Shown here piece after piece: positions 19,723 through 29,609 of a DNA stretch of 49,858 nt; position 1 is the first letter of the stretch, and each line of letters begins with the position of its first letter. Under the pieces are notes generated by a model that worked only from the letters and a program-made list of their open reading frames with translations, did not search any database and was not told the origin of the DNA. The position numbers were made by a program, and so were the translations under genes. Origin of the DNA: Tenacibaculum sp. SG-28 (lineage in GTDB: Bacteria > Bacteroidota > Bacteroidia > Flavobacteriales > Flavobacteriaceae); the NCBI RefSeq assembly GCF_002954385.1, contig NZ_MQVY01000007.1:19887-69744 (forward strand). Direction: 5' to 3'.

Positions 19723-20739
19723 ATGACTCACGAACTTCAAGAACTATTTCAAAAAGCTAGTGCATACCAAAAGCAAGGCATACAAAACATACTTGCTACG
19801 GTAGTAGATTTAGATGGCTCCTCCTACAGACAACCGGGAGTTCGAATGCTAATATCTTCAAATGGAGAACTTACTGGTGCAATAAGTGGTGGCTGTGTGG
19901 AGAAGGAGGTGCAGCGCAGAGCTTTTTCCGTTTTTAAAAGTAAAAAAGCGGCGGTAATCACTTATGATGGCAGGTATCGATTAGGCTGTGAAGGATTGTT
20001 ATATATTTTACTAGAACCTTTAGTTCTTTCGGAAAATATGCAACACTATTTTTCTTCGGCTATAGAAAATCGATGTCCGTTCAAGGTAAGTTCCTACTAC
20101 CAAAAAAAAGAACATAGCTCACACTCCTTCGGATCCCTAATTCACTTTACGAACAAAAGTATTGCTCTAAATCCGAACTTTTCAGTATCCGAAAGCGGAA
20201 ACCTTCTGTGTTTTCATCAAAAATTACAACCTATTTTTAAGTTACTCATACTCGGTGGAGAACATGATGCTATTAAGCTATGCCAACAAGCGCACTTGTT
20301 AGGATGGGAAGTTACCGTAGTAACCAATGTAAAAAAAGAACACAAAGCTGGGGAGTTTCCCGGGGCAAAAGAGGTAATTGCAAATCACCCAGAAGGATTT
20401 GTTTTGCATAATATCGATGTTCATACTGCCGTAGTTATTATGAACCACAACTTTAGTTATGACCTTCGATACCTACGACGTTTATTACATGCAACTCCAA
20501 TGTACATTGGTATGTTGGGTGCGGCAAAACGGAGAGAAAAATTATTCGATGCATTACTCGAACTAGAACCTGAGATGACAGAAGAATTTTTAGAAAAAAT
20601 CCATACGCCTGCAGGAATTGCAATAGGAGCGATTACACCCGAAGAAATTGCGCTAGCTATTGTTGCAGAAATTTTGGCTATTCGAAGAAAAAAAGAAGTG
20701 TACTCTTTAAAAGAAATAACAGGTCAAATTCATTTATAA
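19723..20739 (+). CDS. XdhC/CoxF family molybdenum-enzyme maturation protein
   Basis: XdhC-type proteins bind molybdenum cofactor and help insert its sulfurated form into xanthine dehydrogenase-like enzymes. The 338-residue protein has GSSYRQPGVRMLI and GAISGGCVEKEV in the N-terminal domain, a Rossmann domain (LLILGGEHDAIKLCQQAHLLGW), and the C-terminal MLGAAKRREKLF plus HTPAGIAIGAITPEEIALAI, all typical. The molybdenum enzyme itself is not in this window. The next gene, three bases on, is its usual MobA-like partner. Confidence 0.9.
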   Translation: MTHELQELFQKASAYQKQGIQNILATVVDLDGSSYRQPGVRMLISSNGELTGAISGGCVEKEVQRRAFSVFKSKKAAVITYDGRYRLGCEGLLYILLEPLVLSENMQHYFSSAIENRCPFKVSSYYQKKEHSSHSFGSLIHFTNKSIALNPNFSVSESGNLLCFHQKLQPIFKLLILGGEHDAIKLCQQAHLLGWEVTVVTNVKKEHKAGEFPGAKEVIANHPEGFVLHNIDVHTAVVIMNHNFSYDLRYLRRLLHATPMYIGMLGAAKRREKLFDALLELEPEMTEEFLEKIHTPAGIAIGAITPEEIALAIVAEILAIRRKKEVYSLKEITGQIHL

Positions 20740-20742
20740 AAC

Positions 20743-21330
20743 ATGAATATTGCCATGCTCATACTCGCTGCTGGTTCCTCTACTAGAATGGGAAAACCCA
20801 AGCAATTATTACCTTACAAAAATACTACGCTATTAGGGTGGACTATCCAAAATGCCTTAAAGTTAAACACACACAAAATCTTTTGTGTTCTCGGTGCGAA
20901 TGCAATGCAAATTCGAAGTAGCATCCAAAATAAAAAAATTGAAATCATCGAAAATAAAGAGTACCTAGAAGGTTTGAGTTCTAGTATTGTTATTGGGGTT
21001 ACTACCATTAAAAATACAAATACTGATGGCGTTTTAATTATGCTAGCAGACCAACCTAAAGTATCCGCTGTTATTTTAGAAAAACTAACCACTACTTTTA
21101 AGCGTAACAAAAATCGTATTGTTGCGGCCAATTACGGGCATAAAATTGGGGTTCCAGCAATATTTCCAAGGTCTAAGTTCGATTTATTGTTACAGTTAAA
21201 AGGGGATAAAGGCGCTGGAGATGTTATCAAAAACAATGCAATTCCCGTAGCTATTAAATACGAGTATCTTGCAGACATAGATACTGTTGAGCATTACGAA
21301 ACACTACTTGCCACCGAAAAAGAAAAATAA
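20743..21330 (+). CDS. MobA/MocA-like nucleotidyltransferase (molybdenum cofactor cytidylyltransferase type)
   Basis: A 195-residue nucleotidyltransferase with the signature LAAGSSTRMGKPKQLLPY at the N-terminus, LADQPKV for metal and base binding, and DIDTVEHYE at the end. MocA uses CTP to make molybdopterin cytosine dinucleotide; MobA makes the guanine form. Coupling to an XdhC gene with a three-base gap favours the MocA role for xanthine dehydrogenase-type enzymes. No such enzyme is encoded in the window. Confidence 0.87.
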   Translation: MNIAMLILAAGSSTRMGKPKQLLPYKNTTLLGWTIQNALKLNTHKIFCVLGANAMQIRSSIQNKKIEIIENKEYLEGLSSSIVIGVTTIKNTNTDGVLIMLADQPKVSAVILEKLTTTFKRNKNRIVAANYGHKIGVPAIFPRSKFDLLLQLKGDKGAGDVIKNNAIPVAIKYEYLADIDTVEHYETLLATEKEK

Positions 21331-21407
21331 AAGCAAAAATTTCTTAGCAAAAATCAAAAAATGCTTACATTTAGTTAACTTTCGAAGAAATTATAAACGA
21401 AAAACAA

Positions 21408-22094
21408 ATGAAAAATATACCATTCTATTTACTTTTAAGTCTAATCACATTTACAGCATGTACAACTAGTTCTAAAATCATGGAAGAAACAATTTGGGTA
21501 AACAGTTATAAAACGGATTGCGTAGGTGTTGGTCCGATGAAATGCCTTTTGGTGCAAAAGGAAGGAGAAATACAAGAAGACAAATGGACAAATTTCTATG
21601 ATCAAATCGAAGGATTTGACTATGTGCCAGGGTATGTATACCAGCTTAAAATAGCAGTAGAGGATTTAGATACTGCAAACCTACCTGCGGATGCCTCTTC
21701 TAAAAAATATAAATTGATTAAAATACTATCTAAAAACGCTGATTTGAAACTAAAATTAACTGATATTTGGGTACTTACACAAATCCAAAAAGAAGACATT
21801 AGCCTCAAGAATGAAAAAGAAAGACCGAGGTTAGAAATAAAAGTAAGTGATAAAAAAATAATGGGAAAGGCGGTATGTAATAGATTTAATGGGCAAATTG
21901 ACAAGGTCAGTGAAACTGTATTAGAGATAGGCAACAACATCGCCAGCACCCGAATGATGTGTCTTAATATGGATTTAGAAAGCGAATTTTTAAACTTATT
22001 ACCAGAAACAAAAACATATGCAATAAGTAAGAATCAATTAATTTTGAAAAATGCAGAAGGTGCTGAAATCTTACGATTTCAGAAGACCGATTAA
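21408..22094 (+). CDS. META/DUF4377-domain lipoprotein
   Basis: A 228-residue lipoprotein (Cys18 in FTACTT). The N-terminal half (WVNSYKTDCVGVGPMKCLLVQKE with a two-cysteine pattern) resembles DUF4377. The C-terminal half (VCNRFNGQIDKVSETVLEIG, ASTRMMCLNM) is a META/HslJ-type domain. META proteins are envelope proteins of stress-related but poorly defined role. The ion-channel gene follows within seven bases and the big phosphoesterase lipoprotein comes next, so the three are probably one transcript. Confidence 0.82.
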   Translation: MKNIPFYLLLSLITFTACTTSSKIMEETIWVNSYKTDCVGVGPMKCLLVQKEGEIQEDKWTNFYDQIEGFDYVPGYVYQLKIAVEDLDTANLPADASSKKYKLIKILSKNADLKLKLTDIWVLTQIQKEDISLKNEKERPRLEIKVSDKKIMGKAVCNRFNGQIDKVSETVLEIGNNIASTRMMCLNMDLESEFLNLLPETKTYAISKNQLILKNAEGAEILRFQKTD

Positions 22095-22100
22095 TTATTG

Positions 22101-22793
22101 ATGAAATTAAAGCACAGTTTTCTCTACGAGATTAGATTTGAACTATATCTCTGTATACAACTAATAGTTTTATTTGGTTCACTGGTGGTTCCGATACAAT
22201 TATTCAATACTATTTTACTGCCGTTATTTTTTTCTCTTGGTGCTTTAGCCGGAGTCTTAATTGTCTCTAAAAATAGAAAAACAATGTGGTTTTGTATCGG
22301 ATTATTTCTAATCTCCATTATTATATTGTCAGGCCTATTAATTTTACAGGAACCCGATAACACCAGAAATAAATTGATACGCTTTTTCATTTATTTTATA
22401 ATTAATATTGTTGTTACCTGGCATATTATCAAGCAGGTATGGAAAGAAAAAGTAGTTGATCGAAAAGTAATCGTTGGCCTAATAGCTGGATATATATCTC
22501 TTGGATTTGTTGGGTTTTATCTTTTTGTTGCTATAGACTTACTCTATGTAGATGCCTTTACAGGTGTGTATATTCATCAAGATTTAGATCTCAAACACTT
22601 AAATGATGGCTTATTATACTATTCTTTCATAACTTTGCTAACCATTGGATATGGTGATATTGTTCCTGCAATTCCAATAGCCCAAAAGGCTACCATTTTA
22701 ATTGGATTAATTGGTCAATTTTACGTAACCATCGTAACTGCTATTATCGTCACAAAATATATTAATTATTCTATCCTTAATATGGACAAGTAA
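22101..22793 (+). CDS. ion channel with K+ selectivity filter
   Basis: I prefer the ATG at 22101 over the TTG one codon earlier. The 230-residue protein has several hydrophobic segments and a pore loop with the K+ selectivity filter TIGYGD at residues 181-186, followed by a final helix. No RCK/cytoplasmic regulatory domain follows, so it is a simple pore-type channel with extra N-terminal membrane segments. The stop is one base before the next gene start, indicating translational coupling to the phosphoesterase lipoprotein. Confidence 0.85.
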   Translation: MKLKHSFLYEIRFELYLCIQLIVLFGSLVVPIQLFNTILLPLFFSLGALAGVLIVSKNRKTMWFCIGLFLISIIILSGLLILQEPDNTRNKLIRFFIYFIINIVVTWHIIKQVWKEKVVDRKVIVGLIAGYISLGFVGFYLFVAIDLLYVDAFTGVYIHQDLDLKHLNDGLLYYSFITLLTIGYGDIVPAIPIAQKATILIGLIGQFYVTIVTAIIVTKYINYSILNMDK

Positions 22794-22794
22794 T

Positions 22795-25700
22795 ATGAAA
22801 ACAGCTTTCCCTTTCTTATTTTGTTTTTTCTTTTTAAGTGCCTGTGCTACGTACACAACACAATTTGCAGATAAAGATGCGCCGAAAAAAGTTATTAGTT
22901 CTAATTATGAGGAAAATAAAGTATCCCACACAATTTATCTAATTGGGGATGCTGGGAATGCGCCGATGGGGGAAACCTTACCAACTTTAGAGTACCTTAA
23001 AGAGCATTTGGAGGACGCTTCTGAAAACAGCAGCTTAGTATTTTGGGCGACAATATCTATCCATTAGGAATGCCCAAAAAAACACTAAAGAAAGAGCGTT
23101 AGCAGAACATCGATTACAAATTCAAATAGACGCAGTAAAAAACTATAAGGGTTATCCTATTTTTATTCCTGGAAACCATGATTGGTATAATGGTTTAAAA
23201 GGTTTGAAAAGGCAAGAAAGAATGGTGGAAAACACCTTGGGTAAAAAGTCTTTTTTGCCGGAGAATGGCTGTGGTATCAAAAAAGTAGAACTAAACGATT
23301 CGCTCACCTTAATACTCATTGATAGTAAATGGTATATAACCGATTGGGATAATCATCCTACCATTAACGAAGATTGTGACATCAAAACTAGAGATCGTTT
23401 TTTAGAAGAGTTTTCAAGAATACTTAAAAAAAATCGGTACAAGAATGTAGTGGTAGCATTACACCATCCTTTGTATAGTAACGGTCCACATGGCGGTCAT
23501 TTTTCGTTTAAGGATCACATGAAACCACTCCCCATTCTTGGATCCCTCAAAAATATTATCCGTGCAAATGCAGGAATTCAAACAGACAATTTCAATAAAA
23601 GTTATGCTGAATTTATTGAAGCTATAGAAACAGAGGTAGAAGATTTTAAAGAAAATGTCATTTTTGTTAGTGGTCATGAACACAACCTTCAATACATAGA
23701 AAAAGAGGGGGTAAAACAGATAGTTAGTGGTGCGGGTTCAAAGCAATCTGCAGCTAGAGCTGGTTTTGAAGCTCCTTTTTCCTATGGTAATAAGGGCTTT
23801 GCTAAACTCACATTTTACGAAAATGGATCGTCAGTAGTTTCGTATTACGCTGCCAATAAAACCGATAAAAACAAACTGTTATTCAGTAAAGAAATTATAC
23901 CTTCTTTCAAAGGAAAAACCGATATAGACTTTAGCGAATACAACCAACACAATAAATTTGTAGAAGCTTCTATTTATCCAAAATCCCAAACAGATGTAAG
24001 CGGTTTTCACAAATTCATTTGGGGAGATTTAAACCGAGATAAATACGGAACCAAGGTCAAGGTGCCAGTATTAGAGCTAGATAGTGTTTTTGGTGGATTA
24101 ACTCCTATCCGACAAGGTGGCGGACAACAAACAAACTCCTTACGCCTAGAAAATTCGGAAGGAAAACAATACATGCTTCGAACGATGGAAAAAGATGGAA
24201 GTAGGATTATGGATGGCATTTTAGACGACACTTTTTTAATCGATGTCGTTCATGATTTATTCACCACCTCTGACCCTTTCGCAGCCTTTGTGATTCCTGA
24301 TATGGCAAAAGCGGTGCATATTTACCACACTAATCCAAAGCTGTATTACATGCCCAAACAGCCACAGCTAGGAAACTATAACGACCTTTTTGGAGGCAAA
24401 CTATATTTACTAGAGGAAAGACCGGCGCATAATCGGGAGGACGTAAACAGTTTTGGAAATTCAAAAGACATCATAAGCACCTATGATGTTTTAGAAAAAA
24501 TAAGAAAAAATGGCAAACATTATATCGATCAGGATTGGGTAATTAGATCGCGCCTTTTTGATATGGTTATAGGAGATTGGGATCGTCATGAAGACCAATG
24601 GCGTTGGGCCTCATTCGAGCAAGAAGATGGCAGAACTATGTATCGCCCAATACCGAGAGATAGAGATCAGCCATTTTCTAGATTTGATGGTGTTATGATT
24701 CCTTTAATTAAAGCATTTATAACCGAGGTAAAAAACATGCAAAATTTTGACGACGACATCAAAGACATGAAATGGTTCAACTACTATCCTAAATATTTTG
24801 ATGCGGAGTTTTTAAATGCTCTTCCTCTTGAGGCATGGCAGAAACAAGCTACTTTTATCCAGGAGCATTTAACAGATGAAATCATTGAAGCCTCTATAAA
24901 AAAACTACCAAGTGAAATCTATAAAATTGATGGAGCAGAGATTATTTCCAAATTGAAATCTAGGAGAGATAAACTTCCGAGCATTGCTAAAAGATACTAC
25001 GAAAGATTTGCCAAAATTGCCTATGTTATCGGAACTGATAAAGACGATGTTTTTACCGTAACTAGAGTAAATGATGCAAAAACCAAAGTTGTAATAAGCA
25101 GAAAAAACAGCGTTTTATACGAGAGAATTTTCTCCAATGAAATCACGAAAGAAATTCAAATTTTTGGTTTGAATGGAAAAGACACTTTTAATGTTAGTGG
25201 CGATGTGAATGATGGAATTCTCCTGCGACTTGTAGGCGGACAAGATGAAGATACGTATAACGATAGTTCAACAGTTTCTGGTTGGTCTAAAAAAACAAAA
25301 GTATACGATTTTAAATCCAAAACAAATACGCTGCTTAAAAACAAAGAAACCGCCGACAAAAGAAGCGATAATTACGTTAGAAACATCTATAATATTCACG
25401 ATATTAAAAATAATACTACCATCGTAATTCCATCTCTAGGAATTAACCCTGATGACGGTTTCTTTTTTGGCGCAACCGCTACCTACACCAAACAAGCATA
25501 CAAAAAATACCCTTTCGGCAGTAAACAGAGTTTGGGTGCAAATTATTTTTCGGCAACAAGTGGATTTGAAATAAAGTATAATGGGGAATTTACAGAAATA
25601 TTAGGCAAATGGAATCTACTCCTTAATGCGGTTGCAACCAGCGACAATTATTCTATCAACTTCTTCGGTTGGGGTAATGAGAGTATATATGATCAAAAAA

Positions 25701-26458
25701 ACGACTTGGACTATTATCGCGTTAAAAAAAGTGAATTAAGCTTTAGTCCGTCTCTAGTAAGACGATTTAGGGGAGGTAATTCGTTGCGATTCTCCTCATC
25801 AATAGAAGGAATTAAAATACAAAATACTCCAGGAAGAAATATTGAAGATTTTGAAGATAGTGCCATAAATATATTCGAACGAAATTATTTCTTGGGCGGA
25901 GAGGTCAATGTAAATCATCAGCGAGTAGATGAAGCAAGCTTTCCAACGAAAGGAATGCACTTTGATTTATCTATCGGTGCAAAAGCAAAAGTTGATGACT
26001 TTAACCGACGTTTTGGCTATTTAAAAAGTTCCTTAGCACTCTATAAAAACTTGGTGCAAAATCGTTCTTTAGTTTGGGCTTCGGAGATAGGAACACATAT
26101 AAATTTTGGAAATCGATTTGAATTTTACCAAGCGGCAACATTAGGTGGAGATAGAAATTTAAGAGGATACAATAGAGAGCGCTTTACAGGAAAAGAAAGT
26201 TTCTATCACAGTAACGATTTACGATTGCGTTTTGGAGAAATTCAAACCGGAATAATACCGATAAAAATCGGGATTACGGGAGGCTTTGATTACGGTAGAA
26301 TTTGGAGTCCAAAAGAACCGGATAACAAGACCTGGCACACGAGCTATGGTGGGTCTTTATGGATAACTGGTGTTGATATTATAACCTTAAATGTATCGTA
26401 TTTCAGAGGAAATAGTAAGGAAGACCGTATTGCTTTTAGTGTTGGATTTTCCTTCTAA
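22795..26458 (+). CDS. giant lipoprotein: metallophosphoesterase, kinase-like middle region and outer-membrane barrel; two frameshifts as sequenced
   Basis: The gene is broken at a four-T run (23041-23044) and at TT near 23099. Adding one base at each gives a continuous 1221-residue protein. A lipoprotein signal ends at Cys17. Residues about 48-330 are a calcineurin-type phosphoesterase: IGDAGN, then LGDNIYP across the first break, GNHDWY, HHPLYSNG and SGHEHN. The C-terminal part, from about residue 870, is a D15/BamA-like barrel (GGDRNLRGYNRERFTGKE, ending SVGFSF). Between them lies a region with YMLRTMEKDGS, KLYLLEERP, GDWDRHEDQW (Asp597) and PIPRDRDQPFSRFDG (Asp623, Asp625). The order of these motifs recalls atypical kinases (CotH, Fam20 or HipA type), which is my inference. 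It is coupled to a K+ channel gene. Proteins annotated simply as metallophosphoesterases with this architecture occur in flavobacteria. Confidence 0.82.
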
Positions 26459-26516
26459 ATAAACAACACATATACAGCGTAATAACATTAGAAAAAACAT
26501 AGCATTAAGAAAGTTT

Positions 26517-26882
26517 ATGACACAAATTATTTTATCATTTGGAGCGATTTACGGAATGTTAGCCGTTATTTTTGGTGCTTTTGGCGCACATGCTTTAAAA
26601 AAGAAACTAGACCAGGAACAATTAAAAGCATTTGAAACCGGTGTCAAATATCAAATGTATCACGCACTAGTTTTACTCGTAATAGGATTTTCCTTACCAG
26701 AACCCAATACCCTACTTGGTTGGAGTTTTATACTCGGAATTTTTTTATTTTCTTTTAGTATTTACGGTTTAGTGCTTACCGATGCTTTTGGGAATAAGTG
26801 GAAAGCTCTAGGCCCTGTGACTCCTTTAGGAGGGTTATTACTTGTTTTGGGGTGGGCTACGCTTTTATGGCATGTGATCTAA
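26517..26882 (+). CDS. DUF423 (YgdD-type) small membrane protein
   Basis: A 121-residue protein with four hydrophobic segments and the family signature FGAFGAHALKKKL with later YQMYHALVLL and GPVTPLGGLLLVLGW. DUF423 proteins are inner-membrane proteins of unknown function. The 3' end overlaps the oppositely oriented beta-propeller gene by 18 bases, so the two converge tail to tail. Confidence 0.92.
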   Translation: MTQIILSFGAIYGMLAVIFGAFGAHALKKKLDQEQLKAFETGVKYQMYHALVLLVIGFSLPEPNTLLGWSFILGIFLFSFSIYGLVLTDAFGNKWKALGPVTPLGGLLLVLGWATLLWHVI

Positions 26883-27725
26883 GGTAAATTCGTAAAGATT
26901 ACCGCCCTTTCCGTGAGACTTTTCATCGGTGATATATAACGTTTTATCATCTTTAAAAACTAAGCCTTCTTTTTGAGAAGTATGCGAAAGTGGATATGTC
27001 TTTACCTTGCCATTAAAAAATTGATCTCCCGAAAAGTTACTAAAGAGATATACAGTATTATGATTCAGCAGCGCTACTTTTGAAGTATCTGGTGACATAT
27101 CTGCAGCAGTGACCCAACAACTAGAATTGTCGTTACAAGTTTCAAAACTGCCAAGTTTAACAGCTTTGTGTTTTCCCGCTTTCGCAGGGATTCGATATAA
27201 AGTTGTTTTGCCGTATTGCTTATTTACCCTTGACTTGGTAAAAACATATAAAAATTCATTAAAGAAAAACAAAGACTCTGCATCGAAAAAATGATGCTTC
27301 TTTTTGGGTGGGAAGGATCGTTGGTCTGGATAAGAAAACTCAATTTCCGCAGCAAAAACTTTAGATTTGGATGCTAGATCTTTGGCTGAAACTTTATAAA
27401 TAGTGAGGTGTTTCCTCTTGTTTTCATTGTTTCCAATGTCTGCTATATACAAATTACCTTTCGTATCGAAGGTAATATCTTCCCAATCTTTGTTTTTAGC
27501 GTCTATGGTTATTTCTCTCTCTATAATCCCTGAGGTACTAACACCATAAAGAATAGGTTGATTACCACTATCATTACACATCCAAAGTAATCCTGATTTT
27601 ACATCCAGTTCAATACCAGAAACTTCCTTTAAGTCTTTTGGAAGTTTCGATATAAATTTCACCTGTGCAAAACCATAATAATTACAAAAGATAATGCCAA
27701 CGACAACTAAAAAAATATCTCGCAT
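26865..27725 (-). CDS. exported beta-propeller-like protein of unknown activity
   Basis: A 286-residue protein with a signal peptide (ending near GFAQ) and repeated propeller-like phrases: SGIELDVKSGLLWMCNDSG, DWEDITFDTKGNLYIADIGNN, HFFDAESLFFF, and ITDEKSHGKGGNLYEF. The spacing suggests a six-bladed fold of the SMP-30/SdiA-regulated or phytase-like kind, but no catalytic set is clear. A TAATTTTG box at 27734-27727 lies one base before the ATG, which is too close for normal use, so the start or the promoter call is unsure. Tail-to-tail with the DUF423 gene. Confidence 0.6.
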   Translation of the reverse strand: MRDIFLVVVGIIFCNYYGFAQVKFISKLPKDLKEVSGIELDVKSGLLWMCNDSGNQPILYGVSTSGIIEREITIDAKNKDWEDITFDTKGNLYIADIGNNENKRKHLTIYKVSAKDLASKSKVFAAEIEFSYPDQRSFPPKKKHHFFDAESLFFFNEFLYVFTKSRVNKQYGKTTLYRIPAKAGKHKAVKLGSFETCNDNSSCWVTAADMSPDTSKVALLNHNTVYLFSNFSGDQFFNGKVKTYPLSHTSQKEGLVFKDDKTLYITDEKSHGKGGNLYEFTLDHMP

Positions 27726-28023
27726 ACAAAATTACATTAGAAGGTTAAGTAAAAATAAAAAACCATAACATTTTTACAAACATTATGGTTAGCTTTTAGT
27801 AATAGTTAGTTGTTACTAACGATGTAATTTCAAATCTTTCTAGATAGAAAAAAAAGAACTGAAGATTATTTTATGAGAACAATATCCTTTACAAACTAAA
27901 GCTACAAAATATAAACCATACTACCATTAAAAATAAGACTAACGCCCTTATTTAGTGCACCAGCGTATCAATTTAAGACATTAGAAGTCTTGTCTTTAAG
28001 AAAAACAACTAAAAGTGACGCAA
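27726..28023. other. gap between the propeller gene and the tRNA-Val terminator
   Basis: No gene is evident. An imperfect hairpin pairs AACCATAA (27761-27768) with TTATGGTT (27783-27790). The sequence is otherwise plain AT-rich spacer. Together with the terminator it forms a 333-bp stretch without a gene. Confidence 0.4.
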
Positions 28024-28050
28024 TAAAAAAGCTATCCAAATCGGATAGCT
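28024..28050 (-). terminator. intrinsic terminator of the tRNA-Val pair
   Basis: AGCTATCC and GGATAGCT form an 8-bp stem with a five-base loop, followed on the minus strand by six T. It begins eight bases beyond the 3' end of the distal tRNA-Val gene. Confidence 0.88.
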
Positions 28051-28058
28051 ATTATGAG

Positions 28059-28133
28059 TGGGCGCGAAGGGATTCGAACCCCTGACCCCTTGGGTGTAAA
28101 CCAAGTGCTCTGAACCAACTGAGCTACGCGCCC
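28059..28133 (-). tRNA. tRNA-Val (anticodon TAC), distal copy
   Basis: A standard 75-base cloverleaf with a 7-bp GGGCGCG acceptor stem, anticodon stem CTTGG/CCAAG and loop TTTACAC, so anticodon UAC. It is identical to the copy at 28163-28237 and is followed by the terminator. Confidence 0.96.
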
Positions 28134-28162
28134 TTAATTTATACTCGTTAAGGTTGAGTTTG

Positions 28163-28237
28163 TGGGCGCGAAGGGATTCGAACCCCTGACCCCTTGGGTG
28201 TAAACCAAGTGCTCTGAACCAACTGAGCTACGCGCCC
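28163..28237 (-). tRNA. tRNA-Val (anticodon TAC), proximal copy
   Basis: Identical in sequence to the copy at 28059-28133 and transcribed first. The pair lies between folC and the terminator, on the same strand as folC. Confidence 0.96.
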
Positions 28238-28369
28238 TTAATTTATACTCGTTAAGGTTGAGTTTCGCAACAGAAAATACGTTAAATATTTTTAAACGAT
28301 TTGCCTGTTTAATGCGGATGCAAATATATAACAGTTTTTAAAATCCACAATGATTTTTTGTGATTTTTT

Positions 28370-29578
28370 CTATAAAACTTCCGCTACAACAAACGTACTT
28401 CCGCCAATATATGCGATATCTTTTTCTTGCATATTCAACTTCAGTATGTTAACCGCCTCCGCTACCGATGCATAACTATCGCCTAATAAATGAAACTTTT
28501 TTGCCTTTTCTTTTAATTCTATTTCACACAGTCCTCTCGGCACTGCTGGTTTACAAAAATAATAGGTGGCTTTTTTAGGGAATAATGGTAATATGTCTTC
28601 TATTTTTTTATCCTTTACCATACCCAGAAGAACGTGTAAATGCTGATATTTTTCACCTTTAAGTTGCGCCATGGTATGCCCTAGTCCTTCTTTATTATGG
28701 GCAGTATCGCAAATAATTTTTGGTGATTCCTGCAGTATTTGCCATCTACCCTTAAGCCCTGTATTTTTAACCACGTGAAGTAAACCATTTACAATACTAT
28801 TTTCCGAAACGGATACCGATTGCAAACAATCCAAGGCAGCTATAGCAGTCTTGACGTTATGCGCTTGGTAAGTTCCCTGTAAATCCGTTGTAAATGCCAC
28901 TGTACTGTCGGAAGCAAAACATATTTCAGCGTTGCATGCCTTTGCTTTTTCAATAAATACAGAAGCTGTTTCCTCCTGACGCTCTCCAATAACCACAGGT
29001 ACGTTTGGTTTTATGATACCCGCTTTTTCGTAAGCTATTTCTGCTAAAGTTTCCCCGAGAAATTGGGTGTGATCCAAACCAATATTAGTAATAACCGAAA
29101 CTTCTGGGAGTATAATATTTGTTGAATCTAAACGTCCGCCGAGACCTACCTCAACAATAGCAATATCTACTTCTTGTTTAGCGAATTCTAAAAAGGCCAT
29201 CCCAACAGTCATCTCAAAAAAGGAGAGTTTCTGCTGTTCTAAAAAAGCTTGGTATTCTTGTACGAAAGCAATCACGGCTTGCTCTGAAATTTCCTCCCCA
29301 TTAATTTTAATGCGTTCTGTAAAACGTTTTAAGTGCGGAGAAGTATACAAGCCTACCGTATACCCTTCTTCTTGTAAGATAGATGCCAACATATGACTTG
29401 TAGAACCTTTACCATTAGTTCCTCCAACATGTATAGCCTTAAATTTCCTTTCCGGATTCCCCAAGACCTCCGCTAAAGCAATAGTATTGGTAAGGTCTTT
29501 TTTAAAAGCAGTTTTTCCTTGTCGTTGGTACATTGGCAATTGTGCAAACATCCAATCGGTAGCCTCTGTATAGGTCAT
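28370..29578 (-). CDS. folC: bifunctional folylpolyglutamate/dihydrofolate synthase FolC
   Basis: FolC adds glutamate to dihydropteroate and to folates. The 402-residue Mur-ligase-type protein has the ATP loop HVGGTNGKGSTSHML, TSPHLKRFTERI, the carbamylated-lysine region GLGGRLDSTN, and ITNIGLDHTQFLG, plus the C-terminal CDTAHNKEG. Length is normal. It lies 31 bases after the TonB-type gene and so ends an exbB-exbD-tonB-folC transcript, an arrangement that has no obvious functional logic. Confidence 0.96.
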   Translation of the reverse strand: MTYTEATDWMFAQLPMYQRQGKTAFKKDLTNTIALAEVLGNPERKFKAIHVGGTNGKGSTSHMLASILQEEGYTVGLYTSPHLKRFTERIKINGEEISEQAVIAFVQEYQAFLEQQKLSFFEMTVGMAFLEFAKQEVDIAIVEVGLGGRLDSTNIILPEVSVITNIGLDHTQFLGETLAEIAYEKAGIIKPNVPVVIGERQEETASVFIEKAKACNAEICFASDSTVAFTTDLQGTYQAHNVKTAIAALDCLQSVSVSENSIVNGLLHVVKNTGLKGRWQILQESPKIICDTAHNKEGLGHTMAQLKGEKYQHLHVLLGMVKDKKIEDILPLFPKKATYYFCKPAVPRGLCEIELKEKAKKFHLLGDSYASVAEAVNILKLNMQEKDIAYIGGSTFVVAEVL

Positions 29579-29609
29579 ACTTTTATATCTTAAGTTTTAA
29601 TGTAATTTG

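Larger units (their letters stand above)
28059..28265. repeat. 104-bp tandem duplication carrying tRNA-Val
   Basis: Positions 28059-28161 and 28163-28265 are identical over 103 bases, including the 28-base flank TTAATTTATACTCGTTAAGG and onward. The whole unit, not only the tRNA, has been duplicated. Perfect identity in the flank points to a recent event or continuing gene conversion. Confidence 0.93.

Noticed and set aside
23459..25427. Several open frames within the giant phosphoesterase gene on both strands
   Set aside because: They lack family motifs and lie inside a gene whose repaired frame is continuous and recognisable.
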